Positions 16,046-24,701 of a stretch of 64,000 bases of DNA are shown piece after piece. Location: NCBI RefSeq assembly GCF_900659635.1, contig NZ_CAACVB010000002.1:1-64000 (forward strand). The letters are read 5' to 3'. Positions within the stretch are counted from its first letter, which is position 1. Every line of letters begins with the position of its first letter. Under the pieces are notes generated by a model, which ran no database searches, was not told the origin of the DNA, and worked only from the letters and a program-made list of their open reading frames with translations. Source of the DNA: Actinomadura roseirufa. Its GTDB lineage: Bacteria; Actinomycetota; Actinomycetes; Streptosporangiales; Streptosporangiaceae. Position numbers and translations under genes: made by a program.

Positions 16046-17364
16046 ATGTTCTCCTCGGGCTTTGTTCGGGGTGCGTCGCACTGGCCGCTCGGGACGGCGG
16101 AGGAGCCGGCGTGATCGGCGTCAGTGGCGAGTCGAGGGGGCGGTCGCCTCCCTGGGATCGATTCTCAGCAGGTGCGACATCGCCCGGCCAGGCGAATTTC
16201 GGCCATCTCCAGGCCCTTTCGACTCGGACAGTGCGCCACGATGTTTCAGATGTTTCACCGGCCGGATATCGGCTCCTCCTCAAAGGGCCGCGCGATAGAT
16301 GGGCTTCATCGGCCGGAGAGCCGTTCGGTAAACGTGAAGTTTCGCATGTTCCCCGCCAGGGGGCGGATACTCGCGGGCGCGTGCGGACCTGGATCGGCGC
16401 CATGTCGAGCGGACGCGGCGCGCGGTGCCCGTCCCGGGGCGGCCGGACGGTCGCCGGGACACGGCGGTGCGGGTCGAGGGGGCGAGGGCCATGGCACGCG
16501 AGACGGCTCGGACCGCCGGGGAAGGGGTGCCGGAATGCCACGATCGGTCGTGCTCCGCCGGGGTGATGGGAGCCGGTGGGGGCCGGCCTCTCCGTCATGT
16601 CCCGGGGTTTTGGAGTGCGCCCTCATCGCGGGGCGGGTTCGCGGCTTCGACCTCGAAGTTTCGCGCGAGGTCAAGTAGTGGTGAACCTCTAACGACAGGA
16701 TCCCGGCGGGTATGCCGGGGGGTGCCGGTACGGACCGATAAGAAAAGGTGGGCACATCAACTCCATGAGCTGTGGCCTCTCCACTGTACCTCTGGATCTT
16801 CTCTAGTCGCCCGCCGAATGTCAACCGCGCGACCTGACAAATGTGGCTCGGCCAGAAAACGCACAGGTCGGTCGGCAAACAAGCCACGACTTAACCTCTG
16901 GGCCAGTAAATTGCCTGCATTGATAAGTGTCGCTATACCGCTGGTGAATCGTGACCGAACGCGGTGTTTGGCGCACTTGACCTTGGACGTGTCCATCGCG
17001 GGCGCCGCCGCCCGCGTCCGGCTGGAGGGGACCGGCTCCCAAGGGTGGAGGTCCGCGGCCCCGCGGTGCGGATCAGGTGGCATGTGACGGACCATGAACG
17101 CCCCCGCCGGGAGCCGGACCTCCGTCGACGTGGGCCTGCTGACGCCTTTGCGTCCAACCGCACCGCCACCCCCCGATGGCCGCGACCGTACCTCTCGCCC
17201 TTCTGCTCCAGGGCACCTCCACGCTACGCCACGGATGTCCGTAGGACACCGGCCGAGTGCGCGGCCAAGCGCACAGAATCTCTCAACGCTGAACTGTTTG
17301 ACATCAAGGTGTCGCTGGAATAGCGTCTCCGGCGTTGAACACTTCAACGTTGAGAGGTTGTGCA
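16046..17364. other. Long intergenic region, partly lower in GC
   Basis: About 1.3 kb without a supported gene. Open frames here (for example 16425-17087 plus, 16757-17365 minus) lack ribosome binding sites and look compositionally non-coding. Bases 16680-16970 are clearly lower in GC than the surroundings. GACCTCG (16649-16655) and CGAGGTC (16666-16672) form a 7-bp hairpin. The stretch likely holds the methyltransferase promoter at its left end and the SMP-30 gene promoter at its right end, and may contain decayed or foreign DNA. Confidence 0.5.
17281..17355 (+). promoter_or_regulatory. Promoter flanked by inverted operator-like repeats
   Basis: TTGACA (17298-17303), a 17-nt spacer and TAGCGT (17321-17326) form a near-consensus housekeeping promoter. 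TCTCAACGCTGAAC (17281-17294) lies directly upstream. The related inverted sequence CTTCAACGTTGAGA (17342-17355) and the palindrome TTGAACACTTCAA (17335-17347) lie downstream, over the likely transcription start. The arrangement suggests repression by a dimeric regulator, perhaps MarR or TetR type. Confidence 0.65.
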
Positions 17365-18315
17365 ATGCTGCGCGCGAAAGTCTCCGCCTTGCTCGTGTTC
17401 GGGCTGGCCGCCACGGTGAGCGTCCCGGCGCAGGCGGCCGTGTCCCACCGTCCGGATCCGGCGGCGTTCCCGGCCGAGATCCGCCTTCCGAACGGGTTCA
17501 AGCCCGAGGGCATCGCGACCGGACCCGGTCCGTTCGCCTACGTCGGCTCCATGGCCGACGGCTCCATCTACCGCGCCGACCTGCGCACCGGGCGCGGCGC
17601 GATCCTCAGCCGGGGGCCCGGCACGCAGGCCCTCGGAGTGAAGACCGATGCGCGCGGACGCCTGTTCGTGGCCGGTGGCATGGGCGGTGACGCCCGCGTC
17701 CTCGACACCCGCACCGGACGCGTCCTGGCCTCCTACCGGCTGGCGACCGGCCCGGCGTTCGTCAACGACGTCATACTCACCCAGGGCGCGGCCTGGTTCA
17801 CCGACTCCACCAACCCGGTGCTCTACAAGCTCCCCCTGCGCGGTGGGAATCTCCCCTCCGCCGCGATCCGGATCCCGCTCACCGGTGACCTCGTGTACCA
17901 CGACGGCCCCGACAGCGCCGGTTTCAACGCCAACGGGATCACCCCGACGCCGGACGGCCGCGGCCTGATCGTCGTCCAGTCGAACACCGGCGGGCTCTTC
18001 CGCGTCGACCCGGCGAGCGGCACGACCCGCCGGGTGAACCTGCACGGCGAGTCGCTGCCGGAAGGGGACGGTCTGCTGCTGCGCGGCCGGACGCTGTACG
18101 CGGTGCAGAACCGGCTCAACACCGTGGCCGTGCTGCGGCTGAACGCCGAGGGGACCGACGGACGCGTCGTACGGCGCGTGACGGACCCCCGGCTCGCCCT
18201 GCCGACGACCGTCGCCGCCTTCGGGTCGCGGCTGTACCTCCCCAACATCCAGGCGTTCACCACGGAGCCGACCCCTCAGGTCTCGTACAACGCCGTCGCC
18301 ATCCCCCGTCCCTGA
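17365..18315 (+). CDS. Secreted SMP-30/gluconolactonase-like beta-propeller protein
   Basis: A signal peptide (MLRAKVSALLVFGLAATVSV, cleavage after AQA) precedes repeated blade-like segments such as PEGIATGPGPFAYVGSMADG, GVKTDARGRLFVAGGMGGDA and ITPTPDGRGLIVVQSNTGGL. This is the six-bladed SMP-30/gluconolactonase or strictosidine-synthase-like fold, about 316 residues long. ATG at 17365 has AGAGG 7 nt upstream. The protein is exported; whether it is a lactonase or a non-catalytic binder is unknown. A strong promoter with flanking palindromes indicates tight regulation. Confidence 0.75.
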   Translation: MLRAKVSALLVFGLAATVSVPAQAAVSHRPDPAAFPAEIRLPNGFKPEGIATGPGPFAYVGSMADGSIYRADLRTGRGAILSRGPGTQALGVKTDARGRLFVAGGMGGDARVLDTRTGRVLASYRLATGPAFVNDVILTQGAAWFTDSTNPVLYKLPLRGGNLPSAAIRIPLTGDLVYHDGPDSAGFNANGITPTPDGRGLIVVQSNTGGLFRVDPASGTTRRVNLHGESLPEGDGLLLRGRTLYAVQNRLNTVAVLRLNAEGTDGRVVRRVTDPRLALPTTVAAFGSRLYLPNIQAFTTEPTPQVSYNAVAIPRP

Positions 18316-18409
18316 CCGGCGGTCGTGAGCGCCGATCGCTGTCCACCCGGATCGGACCCTCCGCCCGTGCCTGAGAACACCGTGGCCCGCAATGCGGAGG
18401 TCGCGCGTT

Positions 18410-19123
18410 CTAGCCGGCGGTTCCGTAACGGGCGTCCGGCGTGATGCCGAGGACGTCATGCAGGTGGACCCCGTCGGTGGCCCAACGAGTGAGGTCGGCC
18501 TTGCCGATGAGGTGGATCCCGGCTTTGGCGGAGAAGGTGCAGGCGTCGCGGGTGTATCCGCTGGTGGTGACGACGAGCATTTTCCGGGCCTGGTAGATGG
18601 GCCAGGCGGCTCCCGCGACCTTCTGGACGTCATCGGACTTGACCTTGTTCTTCGGGCCATAGTGCTTGACCTGCACTATCCAGCGTTCGCCGAGGACGGG
18701 GTCGTAGCCGGTGACGTCCACGGAGAAGTCACCGGCCTTGCCGGTGTGCTCCGCGGCGATCCCATCGCGGCGCATCAGCCGCATGACCGCGATCTCGAAG
18801 TCCCGCCAATGCATATCGCGCATCTGCTCGAACGTCAGGCTGTAGGAGGTGACCCTTTCGCGGCGTTCCTGCTCGGCCGCCCACAGCGACCGCCAGTAGC
18901 GCTCGGCGCCGAAACCGATGACCGCGAGAGCCGGCAGCGCCAGATACCAGTAGGTGATCGACAGGCGCCACAGAACGTCGAGCGCCCAGATGAAGATCAG
19001 GAGGAAGAACGCCCAGGTGCCCCATTCCTTACCGCTGTGCGGTTTCTTGGGCGAGGGCAACCAGCCTGGCAGCCACCAAGGCCGCAGGCCGCCGTACTCC
19101 TCCTTGGACACGTCGCGACCCAT
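18410..19123 (-). CDS. Membrane-anchored Mrr-like restriction endonuclease
   Basis: Residues about 35-75 contain two hydrophobic helices (TWAFFLLIFIWALDVLWRL and TYWYLALPALAVIGFGAERY). The C-terminal ~130 residues are an Mrr_cat/PD-(D/E)xK-type nuclease: MHWRDFEIAVMRLMRRDGI, DFSVDVTGYDPVLGERWIVQVKH with the Asp and Q-x-K active-site motif, and KMLVVTTSGYTRDACTFSAK. Mrr-type enzymes act on modified or foreign DNA. Here the nuclease would be held at the inner membrane face. GGAGGAG lies just before the ATG. It has no partner methylase, which fits a type IV or phage-defence role (inference). Confidence 0.8.
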   Translation of the reverse strand: MGRDVSKEEYGGLRPWWLPGWLPSPKKPHSGKEWGTWAFFLLIFIWALDVLWRLSITYWYLALPALAVIGFGAERYWRSLWAAEQERRERVTSYSLTFEQMRDMHWRDFEIAVMRLMRRDGIAAEHTGKAGDFSVDVTGYDPVLGERWIVQVKHYGPKNKVKSDDVQKVAGAAWPIYQARKMLVVTTSGYTRDACTFSAKAGIHLIGKADLTRWATDGVHLHDVLGITPDARYGTAG

Positions 19124-19361
19124 GCGCTCCTCCTGTCAACCCGCCCGTGACGGGCCTGTGGTCAGGATCGAAACACGCGGGGCCGACAGGATCCGCCGCG
19201 AATCCAGGACAGTAAGAAACCTGTTGACCGCGAGCCAGGCGAATCTGCCTCATCCCCCGGCTCGGAAAGGTGATCGAGGAGCCCCGGACGCGGAGACGGT
19301 CCCGTAGCTCCGCGAATTCGAGAGGGAGACCGCACCTCGGGTGCCGGGAGATGATCCTCCT

Positions 19362-20099
19362 ATGGCGGATGTGGTGTTCTTCGATCTGGACGGCACGCTG
19401 GTCGATCATCGGGGCGCGGTCCTGGAGGCGATCGGCCAGATCGTCCGGGCCGCGCCGGCCGCGACTGCTCCACCGGAGGAACTGGTGACGTCGTGGTGGA
19501 CGCTGGAGGCGCGGCACATGCGGCAGTACCTGGCCGGCGAGTGCTCCTTCGCCGAGCACCACCGGCGCAGGCTCCGTTCCTTCCTGCCGATGCTGGGCGA
19601 GCCGGTTCCGGACAGCCCGGCCCTTCTGGACGCCTGGTTCGCCGAGCGCTACCTCACCGTGTTCGAGGCGTCCTGGCGGTGCTATCCCGATGTCCGGCCG
19701 TGTCTGGAGAGCCTGAAGCGGCTTCCCCAACGGCTGCGTCTGGCCGTCCTCACCAACGGGGACCCCGAGCAGCAGCGCGCCAAGCTCGCGCGCTTCGGCC
19801 TCCTCGACTACTTCGAAGCTGTCCTGACCCCCACCGAACTCGGTGCGGCCAAGCCCGACCCTCTCGCCTTCGTCACCGCCTGCCGGTGGATGCGGACGGA
19901 CCCCGCGCACGCGGTCAACGTGGGCGACATGCTGCAGAGCGACGTGAACGCGGCCGTCCTCGCCGGGCTCGGGGGCATCTGGCTGGATCGCGGCATCGAC
20001 TTCGTCACCGGTGGGCCGTCATCGGCGGCGGACGGGACGGTACTCCGCATCGAGCGGCTCACCGACCTCCCCGATCACCTGTCACGGACGAGCACCTGA
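19362..20099 (+). CDS. HAD-superfamily hydrolase
   Basis: All HAD motifs are visible: FFDLDGTLVDHRG (motif I, nucleophile Asp), LAVLTNGDPEQQ (motif II), AAKPDPLAF (motif III Lys) and NVGDMLQSDVNAA (motif IV). The 245-residue protein has a helical cap and resembles phosphoglycolate phosphatase or haloacid dehalogenase-like phosphatases. It probably removes phosphate from a small metabolite in the cytosol. GGGAGA lies upstream of the ATG at 19362. The gene is divergent from the Mrr-like gene. Substrate is unknown. Confidence 0.82.
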   Translation: MADVVFFDLDGTLVDHRGAVLEAIGQIVRAAPAATAPPEELVTSWWTLEARHMRQYLAGECSFAEHHRRRLRSFLPMLGEPVPDSPALLDAWFAERYLTVFEASWRCYPDVRPCLESLKRLPQRLRLAVLTNGDPEQQRAKLARFGLLDYFEAVLTPTELGAAKPDPLAFVTACRWMRTDPAHAVNVGDMLQSDVNAAVLAGLGGIWLDRGIDFVTGGPSSAADGTVLRIERLTDLPDHLSRTST

Positions 20100-20151
20100 T
20101 CGGCTCTCCCGACCCTCGACACGTAACAGCCGCGTCCGCGCGGTGGCCGGA

Positions 20152-20622
20152 TCAGAGTTGTGAGCGCTCGTCGACCCGGTGGGTCGGCGGCCGGAGGAAG
20201 AGCTCGGCCGTGCGCCGGCCGTAGCAGACGTTGAGGGTATCGAGCCGGTAGTACCACCCGCGCTTGGTGACGAAGCGGTGGTTGATCTGCCAGCGCACGG
20301 TCTGCCGGGGCCGCAGGGTGACGGCCCGCGGCCGCCAGGCGAGGTCGAGTCCGTTGTTCGCCCACTCGGGCGGCTCCCGGCCGGCGAGACGGACCTGGAG
20401 ACGGCCGCCGGTCTCGGTCAGCTCGACCTCCGCGTTGGGCGGGACACCGTCGGTCACGGTCATGCGGGGCACGAAGCCGTCCCGCTCCAGCAGGAGCACT
20501 TCGTGGACGAAGGGCGGCGTGACCTCGGGGAGGAGGAACGCCTCGGGGAGCGCGCTCCGCCGGACGGCTCCCGATCCTCCGCGGGACCGCTTCGTCCAAT
20601 AGACGCGTACCCACTGCACCAT
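20152..20622 (-). CDS. Hypothetical protein, about 156 aa
   Basis: I do not recognise a family. The protein is rich in beta-strand-like segments (FVHEVLLLERDGFVPRMTVT; GRLQVRLAGREPPEWANNGL; VTLRPRQTVRWQINHRFVTK) and has no signal peptide or membrane helix, so a small cytosolic beta-sandwich or immunoglobulin-like domain is likely. I took the ATG at 20622 (GGTGGA upstream); a GTG nine bases earlier is the alternative. It converges on the HAD gene and is divergent from the hyu operon. Confidence 0.55.
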   Translation of the reverse strand: MVQWVRVYWTKRSRGGSGAVRRSALPEAFLLPEVTPPFVHEVLLLERDGFVPRMTVTDGVPPNAEVELTETGGRLQVRLAGREPPEWANNGLDLAWRPRAVTLRPRQTVRWQINHRFVTKRGWYYRLDTLNVCYGRRTAELFLRPPTHRVDERSQL

Positions 20623-20768
20623 GACGTCCACCGACTCATGATCGCTGCTGGGGCGTGGCGGAGCCAGCGCGTTTCCGCGCGGCCGGAGATCAGCGGTGGG
20701 TCCGGTGCCGCCAGGGCCGCCGCCAAGGGCGGGTCATACACACCGTAGCTCTCCCTTACCCAGTGTAG

Positions 20769-20835
20769 CTATATCACCGGAGTCGGTAAAAAACAGCAAC
20801 GGAGCATTGCTGATATCTTAACTCACTCGTACTGT
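20769..20835 (+). promoter_or_regulatory. hyu operon promoter with GATATC-type sites
   Basis: TTGCTG (20807-20812), 17 nt and TACTGT (20830-20835) form a promoter for the hydantoinase operon. TGATATCTTA (20811-20820) overlaps its -35. CTATATCACC (20769-20778) lies 40 bp upstream and is identical to 31712-31721 near the aminotransferase. The sites resemble palindromes in front of other units of this cluster and may bind the GntR protein encoded at 31815-32570. Confidence 0.5.
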
Positions 20836-20869
20836 GATCCCAGTCGCTCGTTGAACGAAGGAGATCTCA

Positions 20870-22948
20870 GTGCCCCTCAGTCGCGATCTTCGACCAGCCG
20901 GCTGGCGAGTCGGCGCCGACATCGGCGGGACCTTCACCGACGTGATCGCCCTCGGCCCGGCCGGCGAGGTCGTCCCGATGAAGGTGCCGTCCACCCCGCC
21001 GGACTACGGCGCGGGCGTGGTGTCGGCGACCACCGCCGTGCTCTCCTCGGCCGGGGTCCGGCCGGAGGCCGTGATCGCGATGCTGCACGGCACGACCGTG
21101 GCCACCAACGCGATCCTGGAGAAGAACGGCGTCCGCACCGCGGTGGTCACCACCCGCGGTTTCCGCGACGTGCTGGAGATCGGGCGGCTGCGGCGGCCGG
21201 TGCTCTACGACCTCGCCTGGTCCAAGCCCGAGCCCCTGGCGCGGCGCCGGCATCGGTACGAGCTCGACCAGCGGATCATGACCGACGGACGGCTGGAGCC
21301 GCCGGCCGCCGAGGACGAGGTGCGCGCGCTGGCGGCCCGGCTGCGCGAGGACGAGATCCAGGCGGTGGCCGTCTGCCTGATCAACTCCTACGCCCGCCCC
21401 GACGAGGAGCGGCGGGTCGCCGAGCTGCTGCGAGCCGAGCTTCCCGGCGTGTACGTCACGGCGTCGGTCGATGTCTCCCCGCAGCTCCAGGAGTACGAGC
21501 GCACGAGCACCGCGACGGTCAACGCCTACATCGGCCCGGCCGTGCACGGTTACCTCACCCGGTTGGAGGCGGCGCTGCGGGACGAGCGGGTGAGCGCCCC
21601 GCTGCTGGTCATGCAGTCCAGCGGGGGACTGCTCGACGCGGGCTCGGTCGGGCGCCGGCCGGTACAGATCATCGAGTCCGGCCCCGCGGCCGGTGTCACG
21701 GCGGTGCAGAAGCTCGCCCGGCTGGTCGGCCTGTCCACGGTGGTCGCGTTCGACATGGGCGGGACCACGGCGAAGGCGTCGCTGATCGAGAACGGTGAGC
21801 CGTTCGTCTCGGCCGACTACGAGGTCGGCGGCGGCATGAACGTCGCCCGCGGCATCAGCTCCGGTGCCGGATATCCGGTGCGGGCACCATCGATCGACAT
21901 CGCCGAGGTCGGCTCCGGCGGCGGCAGCATCATCTCCGTCGACGCGGCGGGCGCGCTCCATGTCGGCCCCGCCAGCGCCGGCGCGCTCCCCGGCCCCGCC
22001 TGCTACGGCAAGGGCGGTGAGCTGCCGACCCTGACCGACGCCAACGTGACGCTCGGATACCTCAGCGCGGAGGCCCTCGCCGGCGGCCGCGTGACGATTC
22101 ACCCCGACCTGGCCGCGAAGGCGCTGTCGTCGGCCGCCGAGCGGCTCGGCGGCGACGTGCCCGCCACCGCGCGCGGCGCGTACCAGGTGGCGGTGTCGAG
22201 CATGACCACCGCGGTCAAGGCGGTGACCAGCGAGCGCGGTCGCGACCCCCGCGAGGCCACCATGGTCGCCTTCGGCGGCGCCGGCCCGCTCTACGCCGCC
22301 GCGCTGGCCCGCGAGCTGGGCATCTCGACCGTGATCGTGCCCGTGCACCCGGGCCTGTTCAGCAGCCTGGGCCTGCTCGTCGCCGACACCGAGCTTCACG
22401 AGCTCACCCCGTACCGGCCCGAGTTCGCCGAGGTGAGCGCGCTCGCCGAGGAGTTCGAGCGGCTCGCGGCGAAGGTGAGCGAGGAGCTGGGGGCGGACGC
22501 GGTCGTCGACCGGCTGCTGGACGTCCGCTACCGCGGTCAGCGGTTCGAGCTGCGCATCCGGGTGCCCGACGGCGAGTTCACCGACGGCCTGCTCGCCGAG
22601 GTGCGGGCGCGGTTCCACGCCGAGCACGAGCGCACCTACGGCCGGGCCGGGACGGACGAGCTCGTCGAGCTGGTCAATCTCCGGGTCCGCGGCCGGCTGG
22701 CCACCCCCGTCTCCATCGCGGACGTGCTGAGCCTCCCCATCGCCGAGGGCAACGAGCCCACCACCCGCGAATGCCGGTTCGCCGAGACCGTGACCACGCC
22801 CGTCGTGGGACGGGCCGACCTCGGCACCGAGCCGGTCGACGGGCCGATGATCATCGAGGACATGGACGCCACCACCCTCGTCCCGCCCGGCGCCCGGGTC
22901 CACCGCGACCAGTTCAGCAACATCGTCATCACCTGGAGTGCCGCATGA
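20870..22948 (+). CDS. hyuA: Hydantoinase/oxoprolinase family protein, subunit A (ATP-dependent)
   Basis: The actin-like ATPase fold is seen in VGADIGGTFTDVIAL near the N-terminus, MLHGTTVATNAILEKNG, VVAFDMGGTTAKASLI, and GGAGPLYAAALARELGI. Length (692 aa) is normal for HyuA. With subunit B, such proteins hydrolyse hydantoins, N-methylhydantoin or 5-oxoproline using ATP; related complexes carboxylate ketones. GTG at 20870 has GAAGGAG upstream. The stop overlaps the hyuB start (ATGA). The context with an isochorismatase-fold hydrolase favours a hydantoin-like substrate leading to an N-carbamoyl amino acid, but this is not proven. Confidence 0.85.
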   Translation: MPLSRDLRPAGWRVGADIGGTFTDVIALGPAGEVVPMKVPSTPPDYGAGVVSATTAVLSSAGVRPEAVIAMLHGTTVATNAILEKNGVRTAVVTTRGFRDVLEIGRLRRPVLYDLAWSKPEPLARRRHRYELDQRIMTDGRLEPPAAEDEVRALAARLREDEIQAVAVCLINSYARPDEERRVAELLRAELPGVYVTASVDVSPQLQEYERTSTATVNAYIGPAVHGYLTRLEAALRDERVSAPLLVMQSSGGLLDAGSVGRRPVQIIESGPAAGVTAVQKLARLVGLSTVVAFDMGGTTAKASLIENGEPFVSADYEVGGGMNVARGISSGAGYPVRAPSIDIAEVGSGGGSIISVDAAGALHVGPASAGALPGPACYGKGGELPTLTDANVTLGYLSAEALAGGRVTIHPDLAAKALSSAAERLGGDVPATARGAYQVAVSSMTTAVKAVTSERGRDPREATMVAFGGAGPLYAAALARELGISTVIVPVHPGLFSSLGLLVADTELHELTPYRPEFAEVSALAEEFERLAAKVSEELGADAVVDRLLDVRYRGQRFELRIRVPDGEFTDGLLAEVRARFHAEHERTYGRAGTDELVELVNLRVRGRLATPVSIADVLSLPIAEGNEPTTRECRFAETVTTPVVGRADLGTEPVDGPMIIEDMDATTLVPPGARVHRDQFSNIVITWSAA

Positions 22949-24693
22949 TCCGCGACGCCGTGACCTTCGAGGTCTTCCGCAATGCCGTCACCGGGCTCGC
23001 CGACGAGATGGCGATCACGATCCTGCGGACGGCGCACTCCCAGCTCGTCGCGTCCAGCATGGACTTCTCCGCCGCCCTCTGCGACTCCCAGGGCAGGATC
23101 ATCGCCCAGGCCAACACCCTCCCGGTGCACCTGGGCTCCATTCCGGCCGCGATGGAGGCGGTCTTCGACGAGTTCGGCGACGAGATCCGGCCCGGCGACG
23201 TCTACCTGCTCAACGACCCGTCCCTGGGCGGCATGCACCTGCCGGACATCTTCGTGTTCTCCCCGGTGTTCCAGGAAGAGACGCTCCTGGGCTTCTCGGT
23301 CACGGTCGTCAACCACACCGACGTGGGCGGCTGGGCGGCCGGTTCCATGGCCGTCCAGTCCAAGAGCATCTTCGCCGAGGGGATCCAGATCCCGCCCCTG
23401 CGCCTGGTCGAGGCCGGCGTCACGAACGAGTCGCTGCTGCGGCTGATCCTGCGCAACGTCCGCGAACCCGAGCTGCTGCGCGGCGACCTCGAATCCCAGC
23501 TGGCGGCCGGTCACACCGGGGCCGAGGGGCTGCGCGAGCTCGCGGCGCGGCACGGCGTCGAACGGCTCAACGAGCTCATCGACGAGCTGCTCGACTATTC
23601 CGAGACCCTGCTGCGCGCCGCGCTCGCCGAGGCGGTCCCGGGCACCTACGAGTTCACCGACCACATCGACGACGACGGCCTCGGCTCGGGGCCGATCCCG
23701 ATCGCCGTGAAGGCCACGCTGTCGGAGTCCGGGATCGAGCTCGACTTCACCGGCTCGTCCCCGCAGGTCGACTCCGCGCTCAACGCGACGGACTCCTTCA
23801 CCCGATCGGCCGCCTACGCCGCCCTCCAGGGCGTCCTCGCCTCGGACATCCCGGCCAACAGCGGCTTCTACCGGCCGTTCAGCTTCGTCATCCCGGACGC
23901 CTCCATCCTCAACGGGCGGCGGCCCTCGGCGCGCGGCGCGCGCGGCCTCGTGGGCTTCCGCATCATCGACGCGGTGCTGGGCGCGCTCGCCCCGGTGTTC
24001 CCCGGCCGGGTGCCGTCCGCCGGAGACGGCGGACCCGACGGAATCGCGATCGGCCTCGTCGGAGAGGACGGCGAGTCCACCGTGCTGTGGGACCCGCTGT
24101 CCGGCGCGTGGGGCGCCCGTCCGGACCGTGACGGCGTGGACGGGATCAGCTGCCTGGGCGCGAACCTGACCAACACCCCGATCGAGGAGCTGGAGCGCTC
24201 AGGTCACATCCGCATCGACGGCTACGGCTACCTCCCCGACTCCGGCGGAGCGGGGCGCTGGCGCGGTGGCCTGGCGACCTTCCGGGACATGACGATCCTG
24301 GCGCCCGAGGTCACCGTGCAGATCAGGTCGGACCGGCGGAAGTTCCTGCCCTACGGGCTGGCCGGCGGCGCGCAGGGGTCGCCCTCGCTCAACGTGCTGA
24401 ACCTCGGCGGGCCCGGCGAACGCCTGCTGGAGTCCAAGCCGCACCTCGCGATGACCGCGGGCGACCGGCACCGGCACGTGACCGCCGGCGGCGGTGGGCA
24501 CGGCAGCCCCTTCGAGCGCGAGCCGGAGCGCGTCTTGGAGGACGTCCTCGACGGCAAGGTCACCCAGGAGGGTGCCGAACGTGACTACGGCGTCGTCATC
24601 AGGGACGACGTCATCGATGAGAGCGCGACCGCCGCGTCGCGCGCTGAGGCGCGATCGAGCGCCGCAGACGGCCCGTCTCTGCTCGCGGAGTAG
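22945..24693 (+). CDS. hyuB: Hydantoinase B/oxoprolinase family protein, subunit B
   Basis: The 582-residue protein starts MIRDAVTFEVFRNAVTGLAD and carries the HyuB signatures AMTILRTAHS-like (AITILRTAHSQL), GDVYLLNDPSLGGMHLPDIF, NHTDVGGWAAGSM and the C-terminal HVTAGGGGHGSPFEREPERV. It forms the catalytic partner of HyuA in ATP-dependent amide-ring opening. Translation is coupled to hyuA through an ATGA overlap. The ACS-type transporter gene follows after 8 nt. Confidence 0.85.
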   Translation: MIRDAVTFEVFRNAVTGLADEMAITILRTAHSQLVASSMDFSAALCDSQGRIIAQANTLPVHLGSIPAAMEAVFDEFGDEIRPGDVYLLNDPSLGGMHLPDIFVFSPVFQEETLLGFSVTVVNHTDVGGWAAGSMAVQSKSIFAEGIQIPPLRLVEAGVTNESLLRLILRNVREPELLRGDLESQLAAGHTGAEGLRELAARHGVERLNELIDELLDYSETLLRAALAEAVPGTYEFTDHIDDDGLGSGPIPIAVKATLSESGIELDFTGSSPQVDSALNATDSFTRSAAYAALQGVLASDIPANSGFYRPFSFVIPDASILNGRRPSARGARGLVGFRIIDAVLGALAPVFPGRVPSAGDGGPDGIAIGLVGEDGESTVLWDPLSGAWGARPDRDGVDGISCLGANLTNTPIEELERSGHIRIDGYGYLPDSGGAGRWRGGLATFRDMTILAPEVTVQIRSDRRKFLPYGLAGGAQGSPSLNVLNLGGPGERLLESKPHLAMTAGDRHRHVTAGGGGHGSPFEREPERVLEDVLDGKVTQEGAERDYGVVIRDDVIDESATAASRAEARSSAADGPSLLAE

Positions 24694-24701
24694 GAGCTCG
24701 C

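Noticed and set aside
16425-17087. 220-residue plus-strand frame in the large intergenic region
   Set aside because: It crosses a sharp GC change, has no ribosome binding site and shows no protein-like pattern.
20867-22903. 678-residue minus-strand open frame opposite hyuA
   Set aside because: His/Arg/Gly-rich antisense shadow of the hydantoinase gene, which has clear family motifs on the plus strand.
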